Source: DAOUBP01 sp964513075
Lineage (GTDB): Bacteria; Chloroflexota; Anaerolineae; CG2-30-64-16
NCBI GenBank assembly: GCA_964513075.1
Contig: CAZELR010000010.1
Location: 1 to 64,000, forward strand
Length of the DNA: 64,000 bases
Direction of reading: 5' to 3'
Below are positions 24,344-33,171 of the stretch, one piece after another. The notes under the pieces were generated by a model. That model saw only the letters and a list, made by a program, of their open reading frames with translations. It ran no database searches and was not told the origin of the DNA. Positions within the stretch are counted from its first letter, which is position 1. Each line of letters opens with the position of its first letter. The position numbers and the translations under genes are program-made.

Positions 24344-26299
24344 GTGACCCAATCTTCCTTCCTCAATCGCGTCAGCCGCAGCATCCGCAACCGGCATTTG
24401 CTTTTGGCAGACGTGCTGCTGCTGCCGATGGCTGTCTTCCTGGCGTTTGCGCTGCGCCTCAACCAGGCGCAGCTGGCACTTTATCTCCACACGATGCTCA
24501 TCTACGCCATCGCCGCGCCGCTGATCAAGATCCCCATCCTGACCGCGCTGGGATTCTACAGCCGCTTCTGGCGTTACGCGGGGACCGATGAGCTGCTGCT
24601 CCTGGCGGGCGGTGTCTCGCTGGGCGCGTTGGTCCAGGGCGCGATCTTCCTGGTGATCCAGACGGCGACCTCCGCGCTCATCATCCCGCCGGTCCCGCGC
24701 TCCATCCCTCTGCTTGACCTCCTGATTGCGCTGGGGGCCATCGCCGCGCCGCGGCTCGCACTGCAATTGTGGTCACAGAACAGCCGGACCCCCACCAGGG
24801 CCGGCGTGACGCCCCATGCATTGCAGCACGTGCTGATTGCCGGCGCGGGCGAGGCGGGCATTCTGATGCTGCGCGAGCTCCGCGCGAACCCGCAGACCGG
24901 CCTGATCCCGGTGGGCTTCGTCGACGATGATCCCACCAAGCGGGGCATGCTGATCCACCGCGTCCGCGTGCTGGGCGGCCGGGACGCGATCCCCGAGCTG
25001 GTGCGCCAGCACCACGTCGAGCAGGTGATCATCGCTATGCCCAGCGTCGCGGGCGTCGCGATCCGCGAGATCGTGGCCATCTGCGATGCGGCCGGCGCGC
25101 GCGCCCGCATCATTCCCGGCATGTACGAGCTGCTGGACGGCAGCGTCAAAATCACCCAACTGCGCGACGTGCAGATCGAGGACCTGCTGCGCCGTGCGCC
25201 CGTGCATACCGACACCGCAGGGGTCGCGGCCCTGATCCGCGGCCGGCGCGTGCTGGTGACCGGCGCGGGCGGCTCCATCGGCTCCGAGCTGTGCCGCCAG
25301 ATCCTGCGCTGCGAGCCCGCGTCCCTGGCCCTGCTGGGTCACGGCGAGAACAGCATTTTCGAGATCTACAACGAGTTGAAGGCAGGAGTCAGAAGTCAGG
25401 AGACAGGAGACCGGGGACAGGAGAATCCGCAATCGCAAATCGCAAATCGCAAATCGCAAATCACGCCCGTCATCGCCGACATCCGCTTCCCCGAACGTCT
25501 GGCCGCGGTCTTCAGTCAACATCGTCCCGAGATCGTGTTCCACGCGGCCGCGCATAAGCACGTGCCGCTGATGGAGGACAACGTCGAGGACGCGGTCACC
25601 AACAACGTGCTGGGCACTCGCTGCCTGGTGGACGCGGCGGTCGCTGCCGGGGTCGAGCACTTCGTGTTGATCTCCACCGACAAGGCGGTGAACCCCACCA
25701 GTGTGATGGGTGCGACCAAGCGTGTGGCCGAGCAGATCGTGCAGGACGCGGCGCAGCGCACGGGCCGCGCGTTCGCGGCGGTGCGCTTCGGCAACGTGCT
25801 GGGCAGCCGGGGCAGCGTGGTGCCGGTCTTCCAAAAGCAGATCGCGGCCGGCGGACCGGTGACGGTGACCCATCCCGAGATGCGCCGCTACTTCATGACC
25901 ATCCCGGAGGCGGGGCAGCTCGTGCTGCAGGCGGCCGCGCTGGGCCGGGGCGGCGAAGTGTTCGTGCTCGACATGGGCGAGCCGGTTCGGATCGTGGACT
26001 TGGTCCGCGACCTGATCCGCCTGTCGGGCCTGGAGCCGGACCGCGACGTCGAAATCCGCTACACCGGGCTGCGGCCGGGCGAGAAGCTGCGCGAGGAGTT
26101 GTTCGACGCGGGCGAGGACTTTGCGCGCACACAGCACGACAAGATCTTTGTGTGTGCCAACGGCACGGCGAGGCTGCCGGAGCAGGAGGCCCTGGCTGCC
26201 GGGTTGGCCAACCTGGCAGCGGCGGCCGGGCGGGAAGACGCGGCCGGAGTGCGCGATGCACTGCGCGTGCTGGTGCCGGAATACCGGGTTGAAAGTTGA
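24344..26299 (+). CDS. CapD/FlaA1-type membrane sugar-nucleotide dehydratase with repeat insert
   Basis: A 651-residue protein with four N-terminal membrane helices (residues 15-140), a CoA-binding-like Rossmann domain (LIAGAGEAGILMLREL), and an SDR dehydratase domain. That domain has GAGGSIGSE near 307 and ISTDKAVNPTSVMGATKR near 443. Relatives are UDP-GlcNAc 4,6- or inverting dehydratases. Inside the Rossmann fold, residues 346-374 (GVRSQETGDRGQENPQSQIANRKSQI) come from two adjacent 7-bp repeat families, placed between NSIFEIYNELK and the ITPVIADIR strand. The final VES and stop are also in repeat sequence. GTG at 24344 is preferred; TTG at 24326 is possible. Confidence 0.92.
   Translation: MTQSSFLNRVSRSIRNRHLLLADVLLLPMAVFLAFALRLNQAQLALYLHTMLIYAIAAPLIKIPILTALGFYSRFWRYAGTDELLLLAGGVSLGALVQGAIFLVIQTATSALIIPPVPRSIPLLDLLIALGAIAAPRLALQLWSQNSRTPTRAGVTPHALQHVLIAGAGEAGILMLRELRANPQTGLIPVGFVDDDPTKRGMLIHRVRVLGGRDAIPELVRQHHVEQVIIAMPSVAGVAIREIVAICDAAGARARIIPGMYELLDGSVKITQLRDVQIEDLLRRAPVHTDTAGVAALIRGRRVLVTGAGGSIGSELCRQILRCEPASLALLGHGENSIFEIYNELKAGVRSQETGDRGQENPQSQIANRKSQITPVIADIRFPERLAAVFSQHRPEIVFHAAAHKHVPLMEDNVEDAVTNNVLGTRCLVDAAVAAGVEHFVLISTDKAVNPTSVMGATKRVAEQIVQDAAQRTGRAFAAVRFGNVLGSRGSVVPVFQKQIAAGGPVTVTHPEMRRYFMTIPEAGQLVLQAAALGRGGEVFVLDMGEPVRIVDLVRDLIRLSGLEPDRDVEIRYTGLRPGEKLREELFDAGEDFARTQHDKIFVCANGTARLPEQEALAAGLANLAAAAGREDAAGVRDALRVLVPEYRVES
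25383..25465. repeat. Two heptamer families fused inside the dehydratase gene
   Basis: GGAGTCA/GAAGTCA/GGAGACA units (25383-25424) run straight into AAATCGC units (25429-25465). Together they add about 28 codons in frame. The AAATCGC part gives SQIANRK in a 7-residue period. The same AAATCGC family recurs between genes at 61706-61741. Confidence 0.9.
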
Positions 26300-26318
26300 A
26301 GGTTCAAGGTTGAAGGGG
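26288..26318. repeat. Heptamer repeat spanning a stop and the next start
   Basis: GTTGAAA/GTTGAAG/GTTCAAG/GTTGAAG units. The TGA at 26297-26299 that ends the dehydratase lies inside the repeat, and so do the only nearby start codons for the next gene (TTG at 26289 or 26310). Confidence 0.85.
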
Positions 26319-27494
26319 GAAGAGGACGGGCGGCAGCCCCTTGACGGACGTCTGCCGGGGGTTGTTTCGTTTCTGCACGCGTTAGCCAACGACGATCCGC
26401 ACGATCTGGACGCGTGGCTGACGGCAAACACGCTCGATGTGCGTCTGGCGGCCTGGCTGGTCAGCCAGCGGCTGGCGCCGCTGGCGTTCTATCGCCTGCG
26501 GGGCGCGCGCCTGGCGCAGTGCCCGCCGGACGCTGCGGACATCCTGCGTACGGACTACTATGCGGCCGCGGCGCACCATGCCCTGCTGTCCGCGGCGCTG
26601 TGCGACCTACTGGCCGAGCTGGCTCCGCTCGATATCCGGCCCGTGGTCCTGAAAGGCATGGCCCTCGGCAGCACGCTCTACCCGGCGCCGGCAACCCGTC
26701 CGGTCTCGGACCTGGATCTGCTGATCGACCGCGACCAGGTGCCGGCCGTGGAACAGGCGCTCTTGGGGCAGGGCTACCAGGATGTGCTGGGTCTGAGCCC
26801 CGAAGATCACCTGGCATACTCGAACCATTTGCAGGTGCAGCACGGCGTCGGGGATGGGCAAGCTGTCAGCATCGAGGCGCACTGGGAATTGGTCCACGAT
26901 CCCGGCTACGCGCGGTACATGAACGCGAAGCAGTGGCTGTCACGCGCGCGGCCGGCGGCCCTGGGCGAGTGCTCGGCGCTGGTGCTTGGGCCGGCCGACC
27001 AACTGCTCCACGCCTGCGCGCACTTGCTGCTCCATCATAATCAGAACCCCCAACTGATCTGGCTGCTCGACCTGCGGCTGCTGGTTCAGCGCTACGGCGC
27101 GACCTGGGACTGGGCCGAGCTGGTGCAACGCGCGGCCGCGCTGCACTTGGCCGGCGGGCTGCGCTACTGGCTCAGCCAGGCCGAAGGCTGGTTCGGCGCA
27201 TTCCTGCCGGAGCACGCGCGGCAGGCCCTCGCGCCCATCTTGCCGGCCGAGGATGAGGCTCGCTACCTCGCCGTGGCGCAGGCCGGCGATCTGCGGATCT
27301 GGGCGAACTACTGGCAGCGCGTGAGCGGCGCCGCAGGCTGGCGCGGGCGGCTGCGCTACGTGCGCGAGATTTTTTTCCCGCCCTGGGCCTACATGCAGCA
27401 CCGGTACGGCGCGCGCTCGCGCTGGCTGGCGCCGTTTTACTACGGCTGGCGCTTCGTCCGCGCCGGCCTGGTTGCTTTCAGGCGATCACGCTGA
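26310..27494 (+). CDS. Nucleotidyltransferase-like family protein (NTP_transf_5)
   Basis: A protein of about 394 residues with the family core RPVVLKGMALGSTLYPAPATRPVSDLDLLIDRDQV. Here SDLDLLI carries the paired acidic residues of the nucleotidyltransferase fold, and WLLDLRLLV follows in the C-terminal half. The family is common in polysaccharide and lasso-type loci, but its substrate is unknown. No ATG is available near the start; TTG at 26310 (or 26289) within the repeat is the best candidate, possibly coupled to the upstream stop. The start is uncertain by about ten residues. Confidence 0.82.
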   Translation: MKGEEDGRQPLDGRLPGVVSFLHALANDDPHDLDAWLTANTLDVRLAAWLVSQRLAPLAFYRLRGARLAQCPPDAADILRTDYYAAAAHHALLSAALCDLLAELAPLDIRPVVLKGMALGSTLYPAPATRPVSDLDLLIDRDQVPAVEQALLGQGYQDVLGLSPEDHLAYSNHLQVQHGVGDGQAVSIEAHWELVHDPGYARYMNAKQWLSRARPAALGECSALVLGPADQLLHACAHLLLHHNQNPQLIWLLDLRLLVQRYGATWDWAELVQRAAALHLAGGLRYWLSQAEGWFGAFLPEHARQALAPILPAEDEARYLAVAQAGDLRIWANYWQRVSGAAGWRGRLRYVREIFFPPWAYMQHRYGARSRWLAPFYYGWRFVRAGLVAFRRSR

Positions 27495-27545
27495 GCGTAG
27501 AGTTGCCAACTTTTCCGTAAAGTTGGCAACTCTGTGATGTTTTAG

Positions 27546-28910
27546 ATGATGAATTTCCGCAACAAGCTTCACCCCATCGCTCCCATCCTGGCTGCAGCCG
27601 AGCCGCTGGCGCTGCTGTGTGTCGCGCCGCTGCTGCTGTTCCCCGCGGTGCGACCTGCGTGGACCGCGGCCGGGCTGGCGCTGTTGGCCGGGCTGGCGCT
27701 GGCGCGCTGGCTCGCGACCGGCGAGTTGTGGCCCGCGACGCCGTTCAACGCGGCGCTGCTCCTGTTTGGGCTGATGCTGCCGGTTGCCTGGTGGGCCTCG
27801 GCCGCGCGCGACCTTTCGTGGCCCAAACTCACGGGGCTCATCCTGGGGCTGCTGGCCTTCCGGGCCCTGGCGCTGGGCATCCGCGATCGGCGCACCCTGG
27901 CATGGGGGCTGGCCGCGTTCGCCGCAACCGGCGCAGGCATCCTGGCGGTCGGCGGCCTGGGCACGGGCTGGTCCGCCAAGGTCGCGCTCCTGCAGCCGCT
28001 GGTGCAGCGCCTGCCCCAACTGTTCGCCGATCTGCCCGGTGCACCGGCCCTGGGGGTCAATGCCAACCAGTTGGCCGGCGCGGCGCTGCTCTATCTGCCG
28101 TTCTGCCTTGCGCTGGCGGTGGGGAGCTGGCGGGAGGGGCGTCGCGGCGTCGCGCTGGCCAGTTTCGCCGGTGCAGCGGTGGTGGGCGGCGTGCTGCTGT
28201 TGACCCAATCGCGCAGCGGCTGGATCGGCGGCGCGGCGGGCCTGGCGGTGTTGGGGACCCTGGGCGGGCTGACAAGCGGCCGGCGCCGGGTGAGGCTGGC
28301 CGCGCTTGTGCTGCCGGTCATCCTGCTCCTGGCATTGGGTGGCATAGTGGCATTCTTGGGGCCGCAGCATATCGCGGCGCTGTGGACCGCGCCGGCATCT
28401 GCCGCGGGCGCCGACGTGGTCGGCGTCGCCGCTGCGGTCGGCCCGGTTTCTCTCTCGGGCCGGGTCGAGATCTGGTCGCGCGCGCTGTATGCCATCCAGG
28501 ATTTTCCGTTCACCGGGGTTGGCCTGGGCGCGTTCCGTCAGGTGGTCAACCTGCTCTATCCGCTGTTCACCGTCGGGCCGGATGTCGACATCGCACACGC
28601 GCACAACATTTTTCTACAGGTGGCGCTGGACGTGGGGCTGCCGGGGCTGATCGCCTACCTGGCGCTGCTGTGGGTAGCCGGGGGGCTCGGGTGGCAGGTC
28701 GCGCGGCGCAGGTCATCTCTGATTCGGGCGCCGGCTCTCGGCCTGTTGGCCGGGCTGGCGGGACTGCACGTTTACGGGCTGACCGACGCGCTGGCACTCG
28801 GCTCCAAGCCGGGCATCGCCTTCTGGATGAGCCTGGGGCTGCTGGTGGGGTTGTGGCAGGTCGGGCAAACCGAGCCCGAACGAGTGTGGGACGCAGATCG
28901 GCCTGATTAG
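27546..28910 (+). CDS. O-antigen ligase family membrane protein (Wzy_C)
   Basis: A 454-residue protein with 10-12 membrane segments and one large external loop. The Wzy_C/WaaL signatures are clear: LLLTQSRSGWIGG in the middle, then SLSGRVEIWSRALYAIQDFPFTGVGLGAFRQ and the DIAHAHNIFLQVALDVGLPGLIAY segment. It could ligate polymer to an acceptor or polymerise repeat units; a separate Wzy-like gene lies upstream. The last residues VWDADRPD and the TAG stop are read from the GGACGCAGAT repeat at 28889-28949, so the C-terminus has been replaced or extended by the repeat. Confidence 0.92.
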   Translation: MMNFRNKLHPIAPILAAAEPLALLCVAPLLLFPAVRPAWTAAGLALLAGLALARWLATGELWPATPFNAALLLFGLMLPVAWWASAARDLSWPKLTGLILGLLAFRALALGIRDRRTLAWGLAAFAATGAGILAVGGLGTGWSAKVALLQPLVQRLPQLFADLPGAPALGVNANQLAGAALLYLPFCLALAVGSWREGRRGVALASFAGAAVVGGVLLLTQSRSGWIGGAAGLAVLGTLGGLTSGRRRVRLAALVLPVILLLALGGIVAFLGPQHIAALWTAPASAAGADVVGVAAAVGPVSLSGRVEIWSRALYAIQDFPFTGVGLGAFRQVVNLLYPLFTVGPDVDIAHAHNIFLQVALDVGLPGLIAYLALLWVAGGLGWQVARRRSSLIRAPALGLLAGLAGLHVYGLTDALALGSKPGIAFWMSLGLLVGLWQVGQTEPERVWDADRPD

Positions 28911-28949
28911 CCTGATAAGAGGATCAGGAAATCCTGCCCATCCGCGTCC
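28889..28949. repeat. Solitary GGACGCAGAT dyad element, possible terminator
   Basis: GGACGCAGAT (28889-28898) is inverted as ATCCGCGTCC (28940-28949), and CCTGAT (28911-28916) as ATCAGG (28923-28928). It is the same element that flanks the GxxExxY gene, here without cargo. It lies between convergent genes and could end both transcripts. Confidence 0.85.
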
Positions 28950-28953
28950 TCTT

Positions 28954-29448
28954 CTACCCCAGCCGCAGGGCGGCCAGCGCGCTCTCCACGCTGACGGTCG
29001 GGCTGACGTTGTACTGCACGTCTGCAATCTTGCCCGCCTCGTCCACCACGAAGTGCGAACGGATGATGCCGAAGTACGTCTTGCCGTACATGCTCTTCTC
29101 GCCCCACACGCCGTACAGCTCGGCCACCTTGTGTTCCTCGTCCGCCAGCAGCCGGAACGGCAGGTCGAACTTGGTGCGGAACTTGACGTGGCTCTTAACC
29201 CCGTCGGGGCTGATGCCGAACACCAGCGCGTTCTTCTCGTTGATCTCCACGTAGTTATCGCGGAAGCCGCACGCCTGGGTGGTGCAGCCGGGCGTGTCGT
29301 CCTTTGGGTAGAAGTAGAGCACCACGCGCTGCCCGCGCAGGTCGCTCAAGCGCACGATGGCGCCGTCATCGGCCGGCAGTGCAAAGTCGGGCGCCGGGCT
29401 GCCCACCGCCGGCACGTTTTCGGGAACGTCGGTTGAGTTCTTCGCCAT
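28954..29448 (-). CDS. bcp: Thioredoxin-dependent peroxiredoxin (BCP/PrxQ)
   Basis: A 164-residue peroxiredoxin that reduces H2O2 and organic peroxides in the cytosol. The motif YPKDDTPGCTTQACGFRD gives the peroxidatic C55 and a resolving C60, the C-x4-C spacing of the two-cysteine BCP/PrxQ type. The later GKTYFGIIRSHFVVDE segment is conserved. AGGAG precedes the ATG. The gene stands alone; its upstream region is filled by a 7-bp repeat block. Confidence 0.95.
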   Translation of the reverse strand: MAKNSTDVPENVPAVGSPAPDFALPADDGAIVRLSDLRGQRVVLYFYPKDDTPGCTTQACGFRDNYVEINEKNALVFGISPDGVKSHVKFRTKFDLPFRLLADEEHKVAELYGVWGEKSMYGKTYFGIIRSHFVVDEAGKIADVQYNVSPTVSVESALAALRLG

Positions 29449-29458
29449 GAGAATCTCC

Positions 29459-29538
29459 TGGGTTGAAGGTCAAAGGTTGAAGGTCCAAGGTTGAAGGTCG
29501 ACCCCGTCACCTGTCACCTTGAACTCTGAACCTTAACC
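29459..29538. repeat. Intergenic TTGAAGG-family heptamer block
   Basis: Units GGTTGAA, GGTCAAA, GGTTGAA, GGTCCAA run to about 29496. After a short non-repeat piece, inverted CCTTGAA/CTCTGAA/CCTTAAC units follow. The block lies just upstream of the peroxiredoxin ribosome site. Confidence 0.85.
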
Positions 29539-29603
29539 CATTATACAGGTCGCTCACCGCGCGAAAAGCAGGGCTGCCTACAATTATTAGCGAGCTGGAC
29601 TAC

Positions 29604-29632
29604 TTGTCTTCCCCCTGCCTGTCTGCTATACT
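29604..29632 (+). promoter_or_regulatory. Probable sigma-70 promoter of the kor operon
   Basis: TTGTCT (29604-29609) and TATACT (29627-29632) are separated by 17 bp. They sit 37 bases before the ATG, which is preceded by AAGGAGAAG. Confidence 0.6.
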
Positions 29633-29668
29633 GCCGGATATAATCGGAATAATCCAAGGAGAAGCTGT

Positions 29669-31516
29669 ATGAGTATGGCAACGAAGCCCACTGACGAAGA
29701 CCTTCAGCAGACACTATCGCCCGCGGCGCGACCGGCGGTGGTCAACAACTTCTCTCTGAACATCGCCACCATTAACGGCTCTGGCAGCCAGACCAGCAAT
29801 GGTGTCCTGCTGCGCGCCTTCTTCAAGATGGGAATCCCCGTCAACGGCAAGAACCTCTTCCCCAGCAACATCCAGGGCCTGCCCACCTGGTACATCATCC
29901 GCCTCAGCAAAGACGGCTACCTGGCCCGCAAAGACGCCTACGAGATCGCGGTCTGCATGAACGGCCGCACCGTTGCCGAGGACATGGCCAACGTCGCTGC
30001 GGGGGGTGTGGTGGTCTATGACGACTCCCTGCCCATTGCGGCGCGGCGGCCCGATGTCACCTACTACGCCGTGCCTGTGACCAGGATGGTCAAAGAGGCC
30101 AATCTGCCGTTCGAGCTGCGCGATTACATCGCCAACATGGTCTACGTCGGCGTGCTGGCCCATTTGTTGGCCATCGATATGGCCGAGATCGAAGATGCGG
30201 TGTCGTGGAACTTCGACGGCAAGCCAAAGCCCATCGAGCTCAACATGAGCATGGTGCGCCGGGCGCACGAATGGGCGGTGGCCAACCTCGTCAAGACGGA
30301 CCCGTATCGCGTTGAACGCATGGCCGGCTTCAACGAAAACAAGATGCTGGCGGACGGCAACACCGCGGCAGCACTGGGCACCATTTTCGGGGGCGTCAGC
30401 TTCGTGGGGTGGTATCCCATCACGCCGGCCTCCAGTATAGTGGATGCGCTGAGCAAGTATCTGCCCAAGCTGCGCACCGATCCCGAGACCGGCAAGGCTA
30501 ACTTTGCCGTGATCCAGGCCGAGGATGAGTTGGCGGCTTTGGGGATGGTGGTGGGCGCCGGTTGGGCGGGCGCGCGGGCGATGACGGCCACGTCCGGACC
30601 GGGCCTCGACCTGATGGGTGAAATCGCTGGCCTGGCCTACTTTGCCGAAGTGCCCGCCGTGATCTGGGATGTCCAGCGCATTGGCCCCAGCACCGGCCTG
30701 CCAACTCGCACCTCCCAGGGTGATATCTCCGCGGCCTACTACCTGAGCCACGGCGACAAACGCCATGTCCTGCTGTTCCCGGCTGACCCGAAAGAAGCCT
30801 TTGAGTTCGGCCACGTCGCGCTGGACCTGGCCGACCGTCTGCAGACGCTGGTGATTGTCCTCAGCGATCTGGATCTCGGCATGAACGTGTGGGTCAGCGA
30901 CAAGTTCGAGTACCCCGAAAAACCGCTGGATCGAGGCAAGGTGTTGACGCTTGAGCAGCTCAAGGAGCTGCACGGGACGTGGGGCCGCTACAAGGATGTG
31001 GACGGCGACGGCATCGGCTGGCGCACGCTGCCCGGCACACCCCTCGCCGCGGCCGCCTACTTCACTCGCGGCACCGGCCACACCGAGTACGCCACCTACA
31101 GCGAGCGCCCCGAGGATTGGGAACAGAACATGGACCGCCTGGCGCGCAAATTCGACACTGCCCGCAGCCTGGTGCCTGCGCCCGTGCTGGACGAGGCAAA
31201 AGACGCGCCGATCGGCATCATCAGCATCGGCTCGAATCATCCGGCCATCGTCGAAGCGCGCGAGCTCTTGGCCGCGGCGGGGATCGAGAGCAGCTACATG
31301 CGCCTGCGTGCGCTGCCCATCAACGACACGGTGCGCGCCTTCTTGCGCGGCTACAATCGGATTTTTGTAGTGGAGAACAACCACGACGGCCAGTTGCATC
31401 AGATCCTGCTCTCGGAAGAGCCGCTGTGCAGCGGCGGGCTGCTGTCGTTGGCCCGCAGCAACGGGCTGCCGCTGACCGCCGCGTGGATCGCTGAGCAAAT
31501 TCAGAAGCGGATATGA
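29669..31516 (+). CDS. korA: 2-oxoacid:ferredoxin oxidoreductase, fused gamma-alpha subunit
   Basis: A 615-residue subunit with the gamma domain first (residues 22-195, starting NNFSLNIATINGSGSQTSNGVLLRAFFKMG) and the alpha (pyrimidine-binding) domain next (FGGVSFVGWYPITPASSIVDAL near 240). The C-terminal domain contains APIGIISIGSNH and ends near LARSNGLP. With the beta subunit it oxidatively decarboxylates a 2-oxoacid, most likely 2-oxoglutarate, to acyl-CoA and reduces ferredoxin. The reverse reaction serves carbon fixation in some relatives. The substrate is not certain from sequence. korB follows 15 bases later. Confidence 0.95.
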   Translation: MSMATKPTDEDLQQTLSPAARPAVVNNFSLNIATINGSGSQTSNGVLLRAFFKMGIPVNGKNLFPSNIQGLPTWYIIRLSKDGYLARKDAYEIAVCMNGRTVAEDMANVAAGGVVVYDDSLPIAARRPDVTYYAVPVTRMVKEANLPFELRDYIANMVYVGVLAHLLAIDMAEIEDAVSWNFDGKPKPIELNMSMVRRAHEWAVANLVKTDPYRVERMAGFNENKMLADGNTAAALGTIFGGVSFVGWYPITPASSIVDALSKYLPKLRTDPETGKANFAVIQAEDELAALGMVVGAGWAGARAMTATSGPGLDLMGEIAGLAYFAEVPAVIWDVQRIGPSTGLPTRTSQGDISAAYYLSHGDKRHVLLFPADPKEAFEFGHVALDLADRLQTLVIVLSDLDLGMNVWVSDKFEYPEKPLDRGKVLTLEQLKELHGTWGRYKDVDGDGIGWRTLPGTPLAAAAYFTRGTGHTEYATYSERPEDWEQNMDRLARKFDTARSLVPAPVLDEAKDAPIGIISIGSNHPAIVEARELLAAAGIESSYMRLRALPINDTVRAFLRGYNRIFVVENNHDGQLHQILLSEEPLCSGGLLSLARSNGLPLTAAWIAEQIQKRI

Positions 31517-31531
31517 TGTAAGGAGGATGGG

Positions 31532-32584
31532 ATGGAGACCGTGATTGAAACGGCTGCCAAGGCGGCGGGCATTAAGGTAAACAACTTGGGGCTGGAAAAG
31601 GTTGCCTACAAGGGCGCGCCCTCCACCCTCTGCAAAGGCTGCGGCCACGATTCCATCGGCCAGCGCATCATGAACGTCGCCTGGGAGCTGGGCCTCGACC
31701 AGACGCAGGTGGTCAAGATGAGCGGCATCGGCTGCAGCAGCAAGTCACCGGCCTACTTCCTGGGCTGGAGCCATGCATTCAACGGCGTGCATGGCCGCAT
31801 GCCGGCTCTGGCTACGGGCGCCGCAGTCGCCAACCGCGACCTCATTGTGATCGGCGTTAGCGGCGATGGTGACACGGCGTCCATTGGCACCGGCCAGTTC
31901 AAACACGCGGTGCGCCGCAATGTGCCCATGGTCTATATTGTGGAGAACAACGGCGTTTACGGTTTGACCAAGGGCCAGTTCAGCGCTACCTCTGATCTGG
32001 GCCAGCGGCTGAAGTATGCGGGAATCAACAATCTGCCGCCCTTGGATATCTGCCTGGAGGCGCTGGCTGCCAACGCAACCTTCGTAGCTCGCAGCTTCGC
32101 CGGCGACCCGCGCCAGGTGGAGACGCTGTTGAAGGCAGCGTTCAGCCATCGCGGTATCGCAGTGCTGGACATCATCAGCCCGTGCGTCACCTTCAACAAT
32201 CACGACGACTCGACCAAGAGCTACGCGTGGGGCAAGCAAAAAGAGACGCCGCTCAACGAGTTGAACTTCATCCCGAACTATGAAGAGATCAACATCGGCT
32301 ACTATGAAGGTGAGATGTCGGTAGCCATGCATGACGGCTCGCGCGTCGTGCTGAAGAAGCTTGACCCCGACTACGATCCGACGAACAAGCTGAATGCCTT
32401 CCTCACGCTGGAAGAGGCCCGGCAAAAGCAAGAGTTTATTACCGGGTTGATCTACATTAATCAGGAGGAACGGCCCGACCTGCACGAGCTGCTGCATTAC
32501 GCCGACACGCCGCTGGTGCACCTCCCAGATGACAAGCTGCGGCCGAGCCGCGAGGCGCTGGAAGAGGTAATGGCGAAGTTGTAG
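31532..32584 (+). CDS. korB: 2-oxoacid:ferredoxin oxidoreductase beta subunit
   Basis: A 350-residue TPP-binding subunit. STLCKGCGHDSI and GIGCSSKSPAYF are the conserved cysteine-containing segments. GVSGDGDTASIGTGQFKHAVRRN through IVENNGVYGLTKGQFSAT is the Mg-TPP motif. The length is typical of two-subunit enzymes. AAGGAGGATGGG precedes the ATG. The enzyme needs TPP, and the riboswitch-controlled thiamine operon lies about 1 kb downstream on the opposite strand. No dedicated ferredoxin gene is present beside it. Confidence 0.96.
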   Translation: METVIETAAKAAGIKVNNLGLEKVAYKGAPSTLCKGCGHDSIGQRIMNVAWELGLDQTQVVKMSGIGCSSKSPAYFLGWSHAFNGVHGRMPALATGAAVANRDLIVIGVSGDGDTASIGTGQFKHAVRRNVPMVYIVENNGVYGLTKGQFSATSDLGQRLKYAGINNLPPLDICLEALAANATFVARSFAGDPRQVETLLKAAFSHRGIAVLDIISPCVTFNNHDDSTKSYAWGKQKETPLNELNFIPNYEEINIGYYEGEMSVAMHDGSRVVLKKLDPDYDPTNKLNAFLTLEEARQKQEFITGLIYINQEERPDLHELLHYADTPLVHLPDDKLRPSREALEEVMAKL

Positions 32585-32607
32585 TGCCGGGCACGTGGAC
32601 GCTTAAA

Positions 32608-32648
32608 CAAAATGGCTCTGGACAAGTCACCCGTCCAGAGCCATTTTG
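32608..32648. terminator. Strong bidirectional terminator between korB and ssb
   Basis: A 16-bp perfect stem (32608-32623 with 32633-32648) has a 9-base loop. The stem is flanked by A4 and T4 runs, so it can work on both strands. It lies 24 bases after the korB stop and 33 before the ssb stop. Confidence 0.9.
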
Positions 32649-32680
32649 TATCAGATTAGCGCCCCTTTTCGGGTTAGTCT

Positions 32681-33097
32681 TTAGAACGGGATATCATCCT
32701 CGTGGACTGGGAAGTCATCGGCGCCACCTACAGAAGCGCCGCCTGTGCCCTCGGCGCCCTCGGCGCCATCGCCGCGGCCACCCAGGAAGCGGACGTTGGT
32801 GGCTGTGAGCTCCAGGCTTGCGCGGGCATTGCCTTCACGGTCCGTGTAGGCCGAAGCCTCAATGTCGCCCTCGACTAACACCAACCGGCCCTTTTTGAGA
32901 TACTGCGCGGCAAGCTCGCCGAGCTTGCGCCACGCGGTGACCCGGAACCAGGTGGTCTTTTCCTGCTGTTCGCCGTTGGCGGTGGTCCATTTTCGAGTAG
33001 TGGCGACGCTGAAGCTGGTGACGGGGACGCCTGCCGGGGTGTAGCGCATTTCGGGGTCCCGTCCGAGATGCCCTATGACGATGGTCCGTTGATACAT
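32681..33097 (-). CDS. ssb: Single-stranded DNA-binding protein
   Basis: A 138-residue SSB with the OB fold in residues 1-108 (MYQRTIVIGHLGRDPEMRYTPAG, WFRVTAWRKLGELAAQYLKKG). A short Gly/Ala-rich linker of about 20 residues follows, then the acidic tip DDIPF that binds partner proteins. It coats single-stranded DNA in replication and repair. GGGAG lies before the ATG. It stands alone with its own promoter and is not beside rpsF/rpsR, so it may be a second SSB rather than the housekeeping copy. Confidence 0.95.
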   Translation of the reverse strand: MYQRTIVIGHLGRDPEMRYTPAGVPVTSFSVATTRKWTTANGEQQEKTTWFRVTAWRKLGELAAQYLKKGRLVLVEGDIEASAYTDREGNARASLELTATNVRFLGGRGDGAEGAEGTGGASVGGADDFPVHEDDIPF

Positions 33098-33171
33098 GTG
33101 CGTGTACTCCCTTCTGATTCGGCATGAATCACTTCATAGTGCTTGCAGTTCACGGATCGAACTGTGACGTT

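Noticed and set aside
24773..26431. A 552-codon minus-strand open frame across the dehydratase gene
   Set aside because: It is opposite a protein with clear SDR motifs and has no start signals or recognisable domain.
27617..28906. A long plus-strand frame overlapping the O-antigen-ligase-like gene
   Set aside because: The product is Arg/Gly/Ala-rich without membrane segments, while the other frame gives a well-formed Wzy_C protein.
29714..31648. A 644-codon minus-strand open frame across korA
   Set aside because: It is the reverse frame of a clear oxidoreductase subunit, and its composition is typical of a shadow.
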